From assembly GCF_030269445.1 (NCBI RefSeq), contig NZ_BSTJ01000003.1, positions 620,001 to 684,000 of the forward strand: 64,000 nucleotides of DNA, written 5' to 3'. Below the pieces are notes generated by a model. That model saw only the letters and a list, made by a program, of their open reading frames with translations. It was not told the origin of the DNA and searched no databases. Of this stretch, positions 35,400 through 44,121 are shown piece after piece. This DNA is from Actinoallomurus iriomotensis. GTDB taxonomy: Bacteria > Actinomycetota > Actinomycetes > Streptosporangiales > Streptosporangiaceae. The position numbers and the translations under genes are program-made. How positions within the stretch are numbered: the stretch's first letter is position 1; the number at the start of each line of letters is the position of its first letter.

Positions 35400-36635
35400 C
35401 TATTCGGGCCTGGCGTACGGTAGCTCCGCGGCGACCGAAAAGCCGTCCCCGGCCGGCCCCGCGGTGAGGGTGCCACCGAGCATGGTGACCCGCTCGCGCA
35501 CGCCGACCAGGCCATGGCCGCCGCCCGGCTCCGAGGTCACCTCGCCCGCAGAGCCGTCGTCGCTGACCGAGACCGTCAGGGCCCGCGCGCCGTACCGCAC
35601 CCGTACCCGCACCCGCGAGCCGGGCGCGTACCGGCAGGCGTTGCTCAGCGCCTCCTGCACGATCCGGAACGCGGACAGATCGACCCCGGCCGACAGCCGC
35701 CGCGGCATCCCGTCGATGCGCGCGTCCACGTCCAGCCCGGCGTGGCGGGCACGCTCGACCAGCTCGTCCAGGCGGTCCAGCCCGGGCTGCGGCAGCCGTT
35801 CGGCCGTCTCGTCCTCCTCGCGGAGCAGGCCCACGACTCGCCTGGTCTCGGCCAGCGCCTCCCGCGCCGCGTCCCGGATCAGCCCGAACTTGCCCAGCGC
35901 CGCGTCCGGCAGATCGTGGATCTTGTACGGCGCCGCCTCGGACTGCAGGACGATCACCGACATGTGATGGGCGACGACGTCGTGCAACTCGCGGGCGATG
36001 CGGGCGCGCTCCTCCAGGACGGCCTGCCGTGCCCGGTCGCGCTCGTGCAGCGCCGCCTGCTCCGCCAGTCGCGCCTCGGCGGCGTACCGGCCGCTGAGCG
36101 CATCGGCGAAGATCAAGACGAAGCCGATGATCCCACACAGGATCAGCGCGAACCAGAACGGCATCTTCGAGACCGGCACGGCGGGCAGCACGACGATCAC
36201 CGCGGTGATCATGCCCGCGGCGGCGGAGGTCCGCCGCTCGCAACAGACACCGACCTGGAACAGCACCACCACCATGGCCAGCCACGTGGTCACCGGCCAC
36301 GGCCAGATCCCGCCGGTGGACCCGATGGACAGGTTGCCCGCGACCATCGCCAGCGCCATGATCCGCCACGAACCGAGCGGCCACCGCAGGGCCCCGGCCA
36401 GCGGCACGGCCTGCGCCAGGCCGAGCAGGGCCGCCAGGTTGCCGTTGACGTGCATGGACACGATCATGATCGCGATGGCACCCGCGCTGAACCCGATCGC
36501 CATGGCGCCCAGGAGCGCCGTCACGACCGCCGGCCAGACGGGCCCCCGCTGCCAGCGCCATCGGCGCCCCGCCCGCGCCGGCGCTCGGAGCACGGCGTCG
36601 ATCAGCGCTCCCACCAGAGCCGCGTCGTCAGTCAC
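35400..36635 (-). CDS. Membrane histidine kinase (DesK-like by context)
   Basis: 411 residues from GTG 36635, with GGGGGGT as the site. Five or six membrane helices fill residues 30-180. A coiled-coil linker (AEQAALHERDRARQAVLEERARIA) joins to HisKA_3 (RELHDVVAHHMSV) and the HATPase domain (EALSNACRYAPG, SDDGS, GHGLVGVRER). The membrane-buried sensor and short linker resemble DesK, which reads membrane thickness. First gene of the operon with the regulator and desaturase. Confidence 0.9.
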   Translation of the reverse strand: MTDDAALVGALIDAVLRAPARAGRRWRWQRGPVWPAVVTALLGAMAIGFSAGAIAIMIVSMHVNGNLAALLGLAQAVPLAGALRWPLGSWRIMALAMVAGNLSIGSTGGIWPWPVTTWLAMVVVLFQVGVCCERRTSAAAGMITAVIVVLPAVPVSKMPFWFALILCGIIGFVLIFADALSGRYAAEARLAEQAALHERDRARQAVLEERARIARELHDVVAHHMSVIVLQSEAAPYKIHDLPDAALGKFGLIRDAAREALAETRRVVGLLREEDETAERLPQPGLDRLDELVERARHAGLDVDARIDGMPRRLSAGVDLSAFRIVQEALSNACRYAPGSRVRVRVRYGARALTVSVSDDGSAGEVTSEPGGGHGLVGVRERVTMLGGTLTAGPAGDGFSVAAELPYARPE

Positions 36636-36738
36636 CCCCCGAGCGTAGGCGTCCGAGCGCGCTCAGCGCCGCCGGGTCGGCGAGGTCCGGATCGTCCTCC
36701 TGGCGGTCGCCGTCCACGCCGGGCGGCTCGACGGCCTC

Positions 36739-37122
36739 TCAACCGTTGCCGTCGGCGGTGCGGCCGAGTTGGTCGATGCGCCGTACCCGCCCGTCTTCGG
36801 CGACCTCACCGATCAGGATCCACTCGATCACCAGGTGTCCGAGCTTGCGGTGATCGGTGATGAGGTGGCAGCGGGCCGCGAAGCGGTGGCCGTCGACGAG
36901 GAGGTCGTCAATGCGCATCTCGATGGCGGTGACGTTCCTACGGGCCGGCGGCGCGTGCGCGATCAGCCGGTCGCGGGTGAGCTCGGTGCCGTCGGTCACC
37001 CAGATCGCATCGTCGGTCAGGGTGCGGTTCACGATCTGTGCCGGGTCCTCCTCGGAGAGGGCCATGTCACGGGTGTAGTCGATCAGAAGGCGGCGCGCCG
37101 CCGCCACTGTTATCTCTGACAT
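36739..37122 (-). CDS. SnoaL/NTF2-like protein
   Basis: 127 residues from ATG 37122 (MSEITVAAARRLL). Its alpha+beta pattern fits the NTF2-like fold (LLIDYTRDMAL, DDAIWVTDGTEL, CHLITDHRKLGHLVIEWILIGEV). Members are isomerases, cyclases or ligand-binding proteins; no catalytic pair can be assigned here. Divergent from a TetR gene whose protein also starts MSEI, and the two start regions form an inverted repeat. Confidence 0.75.
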   Translation of the reverse strand: MSEITVAAARRLLIDYTRDMALSEEDPAQIVNRTLTDDAIWVTDGTELTRDRLIAHAPPARRNVTAIEMRIDDLLVDGHRFAARCHLITDHRKLGHLVIEWILIGEVAEDGRVRRIDQLGRTADGNG

Positions 37123-37173
37123 GCCTGTCATATTTAGCTGGGCCGCTATAGTTGTCAACCGTGTCAGAGATAA
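37110..37173. repeat. Inverted repeat covering two divergent start codons, with TGACA operator
   Basis: TTATCTCTGACA (37110-37121) and TGTCAGAGATAA (37162-37173) are perfect inverted copies. Each covers the first codons of one of the two divergent genes. TGACA-TGCC-TGTCA (37117-37130) is a further palindrome and a likely TetR operator. Confidence 0.65.
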
Positions 37174-37754
37174 GGCGCCGTCGGCAGCGGGTCGAGGTCG
37201 GACGTAACCGTGCCGCGCTGGTCTCGGCGGCGATCCGGATGCTCGCCGAGCGTCCGGAGGCGAGCATGGCCGAGATCGCGTCCGTGGCCGGCGTGGCGCG
37301 GCAGACCGCGTATGCGCACTTCGGCACTCGCGAGGCGCTCCTTAAAGAGGTACGCGACGAGTTGAGCCGCCGGGCGATCGCCGTCTTGGACTCCGCCGAC
37401 CTGGAGACCGGCACCGCCACCGAGGCTCTGGGCCGGTTCCTGGACGCGGCCGGAACCCTGCTGGCCGAGCAGGCGGCGACACCCGGGCACGAGGCCGGCG
37501 ACACGACGGAGGAGGCGAATCGACATCTGCCCGTCGAGGAGCGCCTGGCGGCACTGATCCGCCGCGGCCGCGACCGCGGCGAGTTCGCGACCGACCTGGA
37601 GACCGGTTGGCTGATCGCCGCGACGATCGCGCTCGGCCACGCCGCCGACCATCAGATCCGCGCCGGCCGCCTGAACGCACGAGCCGCGGCGATTCAGTTC
37701 CGTACGTCGGTGATGCGCTTGTACGGCGCGACCGACCCCGGCCATGCACGGTGA
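37161..37754 (+). CDS. TetR-family transcriptional regulator
   Basis: 197 residues from GTG 37161. HTH: RAALVSAAIRMLAERPEASMAEIASVAGVARQTAYAHFGTREALL. The C-terminal domain is typical of drug- or lipid-responsive TetR proteins. TTG 37152 is an alternative start. Likely regulates the divergent SnoaL-like gene and itself through the TGACA palindrome at 37117-37130. Confidence 0.9.
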   Translation: MSEIRRRRQRVEVGRNRAALVSAAIRMLAERPEASMAEIASVAGVARQTAYAHFGTREALLKEVRDELSRRAIAVLDSADLETGTATEALGRFLDAAGTLLAEQAATPGHEAGDTTEEANRHLPVEERLAALIRRGRDRGEFATDLETGWLIAATIALGHAADHQIRAGRLNARAAAIQFRTSVMRLYGATDPGHAR

Positions 37755-37855
37755 CGGGCCGGCGATCAGAGCCCCTCAGTTCCCGCACACTTCTTGGCGC
37801 ATATCTCGGATTATCCGCGTCCGGCCGAATGGCGCATGAGCGATATCGTCCCGCC

Positions 37856-39421
37856 ATGGGTTCCGCGGAACGGACTATCGCAGGGCGTTACCGGCTGCTG
37901 GACGCGCTCGGTCGCGGCGGGATGGGGATCGTCTGGCGCGCCCGGGACGAATATCTCCAGCGTGACGTCGCGGTGAAGGAGATCCTGCTTCCCGGCGGTC
38001 TGGATGACGCATCCCGGGCAGGTCTGCTTGAGCGATTCGTTCGTGAGGCCAGGGCCGCCGCTCACCTTGATCATCCGGCGATCATCAGCGTCTACGACGT
38101 GGTCACCGAGGACGACCTGCCGTGGATCGTCATGCGGCTCGTACGCGGCAGGTCCCTCGACCAGTTGGTCGGCGAGCACGGCCCGCTCCCCGCGGAACGC
38201 GTCGCGGCGATCGGCCTGCAGATGCTCGACGCGCTGGACACCGCGCACGCTGCGGGGATCCTGCACCGGGACGTCACACCGAGAAACGTGTTGGTCGGCG
38301 ATGACGATCGCATCGTCCTGACCGACTTCGGCATCGCGGCGATGGCGGGCGCGACCGCGCTGACCCAGACCGGGGCGCTGATCGGATCTCCGGGGTACAT
38401 GGCGCCGGAACGCCTACGCGGACGCCCGGCCGGCCCCGAGTCGGACCTGTGGTCGCTTGGCGCCGTGCTCTACTTCGCCGTCGAGGGCAGGCGCGCCTAC
38501 ATCGCCGATGAGATCCCCGCGCTGATCGGCATGGTCCTCACCGAGGAACCTGAACCGCCGACTCAGGCCGGCCCCCTCGCGCCGATCCTGAAGGGTCTCC
38601 TGATCAAGGATCCGGCCACACGGCTGGGCGCCGAGGCCACACGGCGAGGGCTGCGAGCGGTCACCGAAGCGAGCGACGCCGCAGGCCGCCCGCCGGCGGA
38701 GCACGCCACGTACGGGGCGCCGGAGCGGCCTTACGGTCCGGTGCCGGTAGCGGCCGCATACTCCGGCGGCCGGCCTCCAGGGGGTCCCTACAGGGCGGGA
38801 GCCGTCGCGGGACCTTCCATTCCCCCTCCCCCCGCGTTCGTTCCGGGCACGCGCCCGATCAGGGCGAACGTCTCGGCGAAGCTGCCGACGATCGCCCTGA
38901 TCTGCGCACTCGTGGTCCTCCTGGGGGTGGCCGGCGTTGTGGTGAACCTGGCCTGGAACCCGTTCCGCATCGTCGGCGAGGGGAGGTTCTCCGCGGCTCC
39001 GGCCTGCGGTGGGATCACCTCGGCCGCCCTCGACAAGGCGATCCCGCAGCCGCGTCATGCGGTCGGCGGCCACTGCGAATGGTGGAGTCTGGCCAATGGG
39101 AACCTCGACCTCCAGATCCTGTCCACCACCCGGTACGCCCGGTCCTGGTGGCATTCGGCGGAGGACCGTGCGCACTCCGGGATGACCAGGCTTCGCTCTG
39201 ATGACCCGTTGATGGAGGAGATGGTCGTCGGCGACGAGAAGGCCGTCATCAGGCAATCCGGCGAAGAGTCGAACGGCAGCGGCACGGTCGTCCTCTGGTT
39301 CCGGGTGAGCAACCTCATCGTGAAGCTGATGCTCACCGACCCGAAGGGCTCGGCGACCGCGTACTTCGGGGCGATCGGTGCTGGGCGCGAAATTGCCCGA
39401 TCCCTCGCGAAACACCGCTGA
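37856..39421 (+). CDS. Transmembrane Ser/Thr protein kinase (PknB-like)
   Basis: 521 residues. Kinase domain at 10-270: glycine loop LGRGGMGIVWRA, Lys41 in VAVKEI, catalytic loop HRDVTPRN (D139), DFG at 157-159, APE at 183-185. A Pro/Gly-rich linker precedes one membrane helix at about 343-366 and an outer domain with two Cys (PACGG, GGHCEWW). The usual Lys of HRDxKPxN is Thr141 here. ATG 37856 is chosen since the kinase fold starts at residue 10. It stands alone; the signal is unknown. Confidence 0.92.
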   Translation: MGSAERTIAGRYRLLDALGRGGMGIVWRARDEYLQRDVAVKEILLPGGLDDASRAGLLERFVREARAAAHLDHPAIISVYDVVTEDDLPWIVMRLVRGRSLDQLVGEHGPLPAERVAAIGLQMLDALDTAHAAGILHRDVTPRNVLVGDDDRIVLTDFGIAAMAGATALTQTGALIGSPGYMAPERLRGRPAGPESDLWSLGAVLYFAVEGRRAYIADEIPALIGMVLTEEPEPPTQAGPLAPILKGLLIKDPATRLGAEATRRGLRAVTEASDAAGRPPAEHATYGAPERPYGPVPVAAAYSGGRPPGGPYRAGAVAGPSIPPPPAFVPGTRPIRANVSAKLPTIALICALVVLLGVAGVVVNLAWNPFRIVGEGRFSAAPACGGITSAALDKAIPQPRHAVGGHCEWWSLANGNLDLQILSTTRYARSWWHSAEDRAHSGMTRLRSDDPLMEEMVVGDEKAVIRQSGEESNGSGTVVLWFRVSNLIVKLMLTDPKGSATAYFGAIGAGREIARSLAKHR

Positions 39422-39489
39422 CCGGCAGCTCCGCTTACCCTCTTACAGGGATTACAACGGTGTAGAGCGCGGAGAGGGGACGGGAGCCG

Positions 39490-40386
39490 ATGAGCCTTCG
39501 TCAGTTCGAGTACGCCCTGGCCGTCGCCGAGGAGGGCTCGGTGACGGCGGCGGCGGAGCTGCTGCACGTCGCTCAACCGTCGGTGTCCCAGCAGATCCGC
39601 GGCCTGGAGCGCGAGCTCGGGGTGGAACTGTTCGCCCGCACGCCGACCGGACTGGTGCCCACCGTGGTCGGCCGCGCGTTCCTGCGGGAAGCGGAGGTCG
39701 CGGTGAGCGCGGCGCGGCGGGCGAGAGCGACGGCGCGTGCCGGCGCCCATGAGCTGGTCGGCGAGCTGGTGGTCGCGGTGCAGATGGGCTTCGGCACCCG
39801 GCAGCTGCCGGGCGCGCTGGGCGCGCTGCGCCGCCGCTTCCCGCGGCTGGAGGTCACCGTCTTCGAGGAGCCGAGCTCAGCCGAGCTGGAGCGGCTGGGG
39901 CGCCGGGGCGTGCTGGACCTCGCCCTGATGGCGGCGTGCGAGCAGACCCCCGCCGACGCCCACCACCTCGGCGACGAGGAGTTCGTCGTGGTGCTGGGCG
40001 CCGGGCACCCGCAGCTCGCCGCGGACCGCGTCGAGCTGCGCGAGCTGGAGGGCGAGCCGTGGGTGAGGTTCGACCGCGACAGCGCGCTCGACGGCGTACT
40101 GATGAGCGTGCTGCGGGACAACGATCTGACCCCGGCCACGGCCGCCCGCGTGTCCCAGACGGCGACGGCCGTGCGCTGGGCCGCCCACGGGCTGGGGGTG
40201 ACGCTCGTCCCGGCCTCCGCGGTGCCTCAAGGGCACGAGCACCTCGTTCGCCCGGTGTCCCCGGTCGTGTCCCAGCCCGTCATCGCCGTGGTCCGGCACG
40301 GCGCGGGTCCGGCGGAAACGGCCCTGCTCGAACTCCTGCGTCACGAGACCTGGTCCGAGTCCGCTTCCTTCTCACCGGTGTCCTGA
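39490..40386 (+). CDS. LysR-family transcriptional regulator
   Basis: 298 residues: HTH MSLRQFEYALAVAEEGSVTAAAELLHVAQPSVSQQIRGLE and a full effector domain. GAGAGGGGACGGGAG lies just before ATG 39490. It ends 22 bases from the convergent SDR gene, so it is not the usual divergent pair; its target cannot be read from position. OxyR/CynR-like proteins have this layout, but no redox Cys pair is seen. Confidence 0.9.
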   Translation: MSLRQFEYALAVAEEGSVTAAAELLHVAQPSVSQQIRGLERELGVELFARTPTGLVPTVVGRAFLREAEVAVSAARRARATARAGAHELVGELVVAVQMGFGTRQLPGALGALRRRFPRLEVTVFEEPSSAELERLGRRGVLDLALMAACEQTPADAHHLGDEEFVVVLGAGHPQLAADRVELRELEGEPWVRFDRDSALDGVLMSVLRDNDLTPATAARVSQTATAVRWAAHGLGVTLVPASAVPQGHEHLVRPVSPVVSQPVIAVVRHGAGPAETALLELLRHETWSESASFSPVS

Positions 40387-40408
40387 AGCTCCGGAAATGC
40401 CGTCGGCG

Positions 40409-41176
40409 TCAGCCCCTGGGGAATTCGCCGCCGTCCACGACGAGATTGCTCCCGGTCAGCCAGCCCGCCCGGCCGGACACGAGGAACAGCACCGCGTGGG
40501 CGATGTCGTCGGGCCGGCCGTCGCGCCCCAGCGGCGTGGCGTTGTTCGGGCCGGGCGCCGGATCCAGAAGCGCCCACTGCTCCCGCGTCGCCTCGCCGCC
40601 GGGGGTGGCGACTCTGCCGGGACTCACGGTGTTGACCCGGATTCCGTACGGGGCCAGCTCCAGGGCCAATCCCCGGCTGTAATTCTCCAGCGCCGCCTTC
40701 GCCGCCGTGTAGTGCAGGAACGGTCCTATCGGGGTGAGGACCGCGGCCGAGGAGACGTGCACGATCATCCCCGAACGCCGTTCCCGCATTCCCGGTGTCA
40801 GCAATGAGTCCAGCCGCACAGACGCCAGGAAGTTCAGGTCCAGCGCGTCCTGCCATTCTTCGTCGGTGATGGCCGGACTGCCCTTGTGCGGTCGCGCCCC
40901 ACCCGCGTTGTGAACCAGGATGTCCACCCCGCCGAGCGCCTCCTGCGCGGCCGCGGCGATCGCCTCCGCTCCGGCCCGTGACCGCACGTCGGCCTCCACG
41001 AACGTGGCCCCCTCCGGGACCGCGCTCGTCGCCGACCTGGCGGTCGTGAGCACCTCGGCGCCCGCGTCCAGGAGCCGGCGCACGACGGCCGCTCCGATCC
41101 CGCGAGAACCACCCGTGACCAGTGCCCGCTTTCCCTCGAGTTCTCGCGTGCCCGATCCGTTCTCGATCGTGGTCAT
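40409..41176 (-). CDS. SDR-family oxidoreductase
   Basis: 255 residues: TGGSRGIG, HNAGG, VHVSSAA and YTAAK (YxxxK), ending in the usual GSNLVVDGG. The N-terminal extension of 12 residues is outside the fold. GAGGGGAA precedes ATG 41176. It lies downstream of and co-directional with the TetR gene at 41346, 169 bases away. Substrate unknown. Confidence 0.92.
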   Translation of the reverse strand: MTTIENGSGTRELEGKRALVTGGSRGIGAAVVRRLLDAGAEVLTTARSATSAVPEGATFVEADVRSRAGAEAIAAAAQEALGGVDILVHNAGGARPHKGSPAITDEEWQDALDLNFLASVRLDSLLTPGMRERRSGMIVHVSSAAVLTPIGPFLHYTAAKAALENYSRGLALELAPYGIRVNTVSPGRVATPGGEATREQWALLDPAPGPNNATPLGRDGRPDDIAHAVLFLVSGRAGWLTGSNLVVDGGEFPRG

Positions 41177-41236
41177 GCCATTCCCCTCAATCGCATTTCG
41201 TCCGCTCGACGAAAGAAGGATTCACGTGCGCACAGC

Positions 41237-41257
41237 GCGAATTTCTGGAGAATTCGC
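41237..41257. promoter_or_regulatory. Inverted repeat upstream of SDR gene
   Basis: GCGAATT and AATTCGC pair across seven bases, 61 bases upstream of the SDR start. The region 41177-41345 is visibly richer in A and T than its surroundings and probably holds the SDR promoter. Confidence 0.4.
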
Positions 41258-41345
41258 GGCGAGTGCCTCGTCGAGCTGTTTCACGCTACGTTCGGAAAAG
41301 AACGAAAGGCAAAGACGAAATGTCAGCAGGCGCTATAGGGGATTC

Positions 41346-41933
41346 CTATGGCATCCCGGCCTGGGAGGTGACCTCCCAGGCCGCCTCGATCATCCGGAAG
41401 ATCTCGTCCACCGCGGCCTCCGGGTCGGCCGCCTCACGGGCCAGGGAATAGGCGTCGATCACGAACCTCGCGATCGCCCGGCAGGTCGTCGCGCTCTTTG
41501 CCAGGTCGAGATCGGCGGCGATGGCCGTCGCGAGCGACTCCGCATGGCGCAACCTCATCGACTCCTCGTACTCCCGCAGGGCAGGTGATTCGTCGATCAT
41601 GCGCCAGACGGGGGCGGCGCCGTCCGCTGTGCAGTGCCGTACCAGGGCATGGATCTCGCGGCGCAGCGCAGGGATGAGCGGCTCGTGGGACGCCCGGTCG
41701 GTGACCGCCCGTGTGAGGCGTTGCTCGAAGTCTTCGTCCTGCTCGAACACCAGGGCCTCTTTCGAGGCGAAATGGGAGAAGAGCGTGGTGACGGCCACGT
41801 CGGCCTCAGCGGCCACGTCACGGATGCCCACCGCGTCGTACCCGCGGTCGAGGAAGAGCCGCAGGGCGGCATCGGCGATCTTCTGACGGGTCGCGGCCTT
41901 CTTACGCTCACGGCGTCCGGACGGCACGGTCAT
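41346..41933 (-). CDS. TetR-family transcriptional regulator
   Basis: 195 residues: basic arm RRERKKAATRQ, HTH KIADAALRLFLDRGYDAVGIRDVAAEADVAVTTLFSHFASKEAL. The helical ligand domain ends the protein. Divergent from the quinone-oxidoreductase-type gene at 42004; the 17-bp palindrome at 41974-41990 is the likely operator. Such pairs commonly respond to electrophiles or quinones (inference). Confidence 0.9.
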   Translation of the reverse strand: MTVPSGRRERKKAATRQKIADAALRLFLDRGYDAVGIRDVAAEADVAVTTLFSHFASKEALVFEQDEDFEQRLTRAVTDRASHEPLIPALRREIHALVRHCTADGAAPVWRMIDESPALREYEESMRLRHAESLATAIAADLDLAKSATTCRAIARFVIDAYSLAREAADPEAAVDEIFRMIEAAWEVTSQAGMP

Positions 41934-41973
41934 CCCGTGATGCTATCAGATACAAAACCGTAACCGTTTCAAA

Positions 41974-41990
41974 GCACTAACGGTTAGTGC
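41974..41990. promoter_or_regulatory. TetR-type operator palindrome
   Basis: GCACTAAC-G-GTTAGTGC is a perfect 8-1-8 palindrome, 14 bases before the oxidoreductase ATG and 40 from the TetR start. Its position would block the promoter of the divergent gene. Confidence 0.75.
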
Positions 41991-42003
41991 TACGGTGGGC
42001 CGC

Positions 42004-42897
42004 ATGAAGAAAGTGAGCTTCGCCGCGTTCGGCGGTCCGGACGTTCTGCGACTCGTGGACGCCGAGGAGCCCCACGCAGGCCCCGGTCAGGTGCGCATCG
42101 CCGTACGGGCGGCGGGTGTGAACCCCGTCGACTGGAGGATCCGTGAAGGCCAGTTCCAGAAGGTCCATCCGATCGAGTTGCCCGCCGGAGTCGGACAGGA
42201 CGCCTCCGGGGTGGTGGACGAGGTCGGTGAGGGCGTCGAAGGGGTCGAGGTCGGCGACCCTGTGTTCGGCGAAGGCTCGAGCACCTATGCCGAGTTCGCC
42301 GTGCTGTCGGCCTGGGCCCGGATGCCCGAGGGCCTGACGTTCGAAGAGGCGGCCGGGTACCCCTCCGTGGTGGAGACCGCGCTGCGCGTCATCCGCCAGG
42401 TCGGCGTACGGTCCGGGCAGACGCTGCTGGTCAGCGGCGCGTCCGGAGGAGTCGGATCGGCGGTGCTGCAGATCGCCCGCGACCGCGGCATCACGGTGAT
42501 CGGCACGGCCGGTCCCTCGAACCAGGACTATCTGCGCAGCCTGGGCGCGGTCGCCACGACGTACGGCGAGGGCTGGGTCGAGCGGGTGCGGCGACTCGGC
42601 CGCGTCGACGCGGCTCTCGATCTGGCCGGCTCGGGCGTGATCCGCGAACTCGTCGAGCTGACCGGAGACCCCCAGAAGGTGATCTCCATCGCCGATCTCG
42701 GTGCGCCGGAGCTCGGAGTCCGATTCTCCGGCGTGGCCGGGAGCATGCCGGAAGCGCTCGCCGAGGCCGCCGGCCTCATCTCGCGGGGAAGGCTCCACAT
42801 CCCGGTCGAGAAGTCGTACACCCTTGCCGAGGCCGCGGCTGCGCACATCGACAGCCACGCCGGTCACACACGCGGGCGCCGGGTCGTGGTCGTCTGA
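42004..42897 (+). CDS. NADP-dependent zinc-type/quinone oxidoreductase (MDR family)
   Basis: 297 residues of the medium-chain dehydrogenase fold: N-terminal GroES-like domain (VKVNPVDWRIREG-type motif reads AGVNPVDWRIREG), then Rossmann VSGASGGVGSAVLQIA. No structural-zinc Cys cluster is present, which places it with quinone reductase-like members. ATG 42004 is the only well-placed start. Likely repressed by the divergent TetR protein at 41346. Confidence 0.92.
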   Translation: MKKVSFAAFGGPDVLRLVDAEEPHAGPGQVRIAVRAAGVNPVDWRIREGQFQKVHPIELPAGVGQDASGVVDEVGEGVEGVEVGDPVFGEGSSTYAEFAVLSAWARMPEGLTFEEAAGYPSVVETALRVIRQVGVRSGQTLLVSGASGGVGSAVLQIARDRGITVIGTAGPSNQDYLRSLGAVATTYGEGWVERVRRLGRVDAALDLAGSGVIRELVELTGDPQKVISIADLGAPELGVRFSGVAGSMPEALAEAAGLISRGRLHIPVEKSYTLAEAAAAHIDSHAGHTRGRRVVVV

Positions 42898-42935
42898 GCC
42901 GTCTCCTGCGCGGTCACACGGCCCGGCAAGCCGGC

Positions 42936-43541
<606 letters not shown>

Positions 43542-43591
43542 TCAGTGCGCTCCTGACGATGTCGTCGGCACCTGCGCGCGGATCGGCCGGA

Positions 43592-43609
43592 GGACCGGTC
43601 GACCGGTCC
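43592..43609. repeat. 18-bp perfect palindrome
   Basis: GGACCGGTCGACCGGTCC lies between the asd remnant and the small gene at 43736. It may be a terminator for that gene; nothing else is seen in 43541-43735. Confidence 0.4.
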
Positions 43610-43735
43610 GGACGGGCGACACGTCCAGACCGGCCAGGTCGAAGGGCAAGTGGAGCTCTGGTGGGGGGCCGCTGTGGGCCGTCGTGATCCCCCGGAGGAG
43701 CCCGATCCGGGCCCGGGCGGGGTATCGGCGTGTCG

Positions 43736-43957
43736 CTATTTCTTGACCGGATCGGATCCGGCCTGCTTCACGATCTGGTCGCCGGGGTTGAGGGAGTCCC
43801 AGAGGGAGCGGTCGACACGAATCTTCTTGGTCTTGCCGTCGGTGAACGTGACTTCGAGGTAGTGGTAGAGGTTCGACCCGTCCGGCATGTTGCGGGACTT
43901 GTCGTTGACGACGCCTTCCCACGCTTCGTCCTTGTGCACCTTCCGTGACCCGAACAT
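43736..43957 (-). CDS. Small basic conserved-type protein, unknown function
   Basis: 73 residues from ATG 43957 (MFGSRKVHKDEAWEGVVNDK). A compact beta-rich pattern follows (YHYLEVTFTDGKTKKIRVDRSLWDSL) and ends KQAGSDPVKK. About one quarter of residues are charged. No signal peptide or membrane span. It resembles short single-domain proteins common in streptomycetes, but I cannot name a function. It lies just downstream of the orphan histidine kinase, 164 bases away. Confidence 0.65.
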   Translation of the reverse strand: MFGSRKVHKDEAWEGVVNDKSRNMPDGSNLYHYLEVTFTDGKTKKIRVDRSLWDSLNPGDQIVKQAGSDPVKK

Positions 43958-44121
43958 GGATTCGCCCGCTTTCTGTGATGTGTCTCTTACTTCCGGTGAC
44001 CAGATTAGAGATTCGCGCAGCCGAGGGCGTCAGCCGCGTGTCGGGTCTTACGGGTGCGACTTCAGACTGAGGCGCGGAGGCGGACCATACCGAGGTCGTA
44101 GGGCATCACGACGTCCTGGTG

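Noticed and set aside
33423-35423. 666-residue open frame opposite desaturase and response regulator
   Set aside because: Both genes below have all catalytic motifs; the frame crosses two hairpin terminators.
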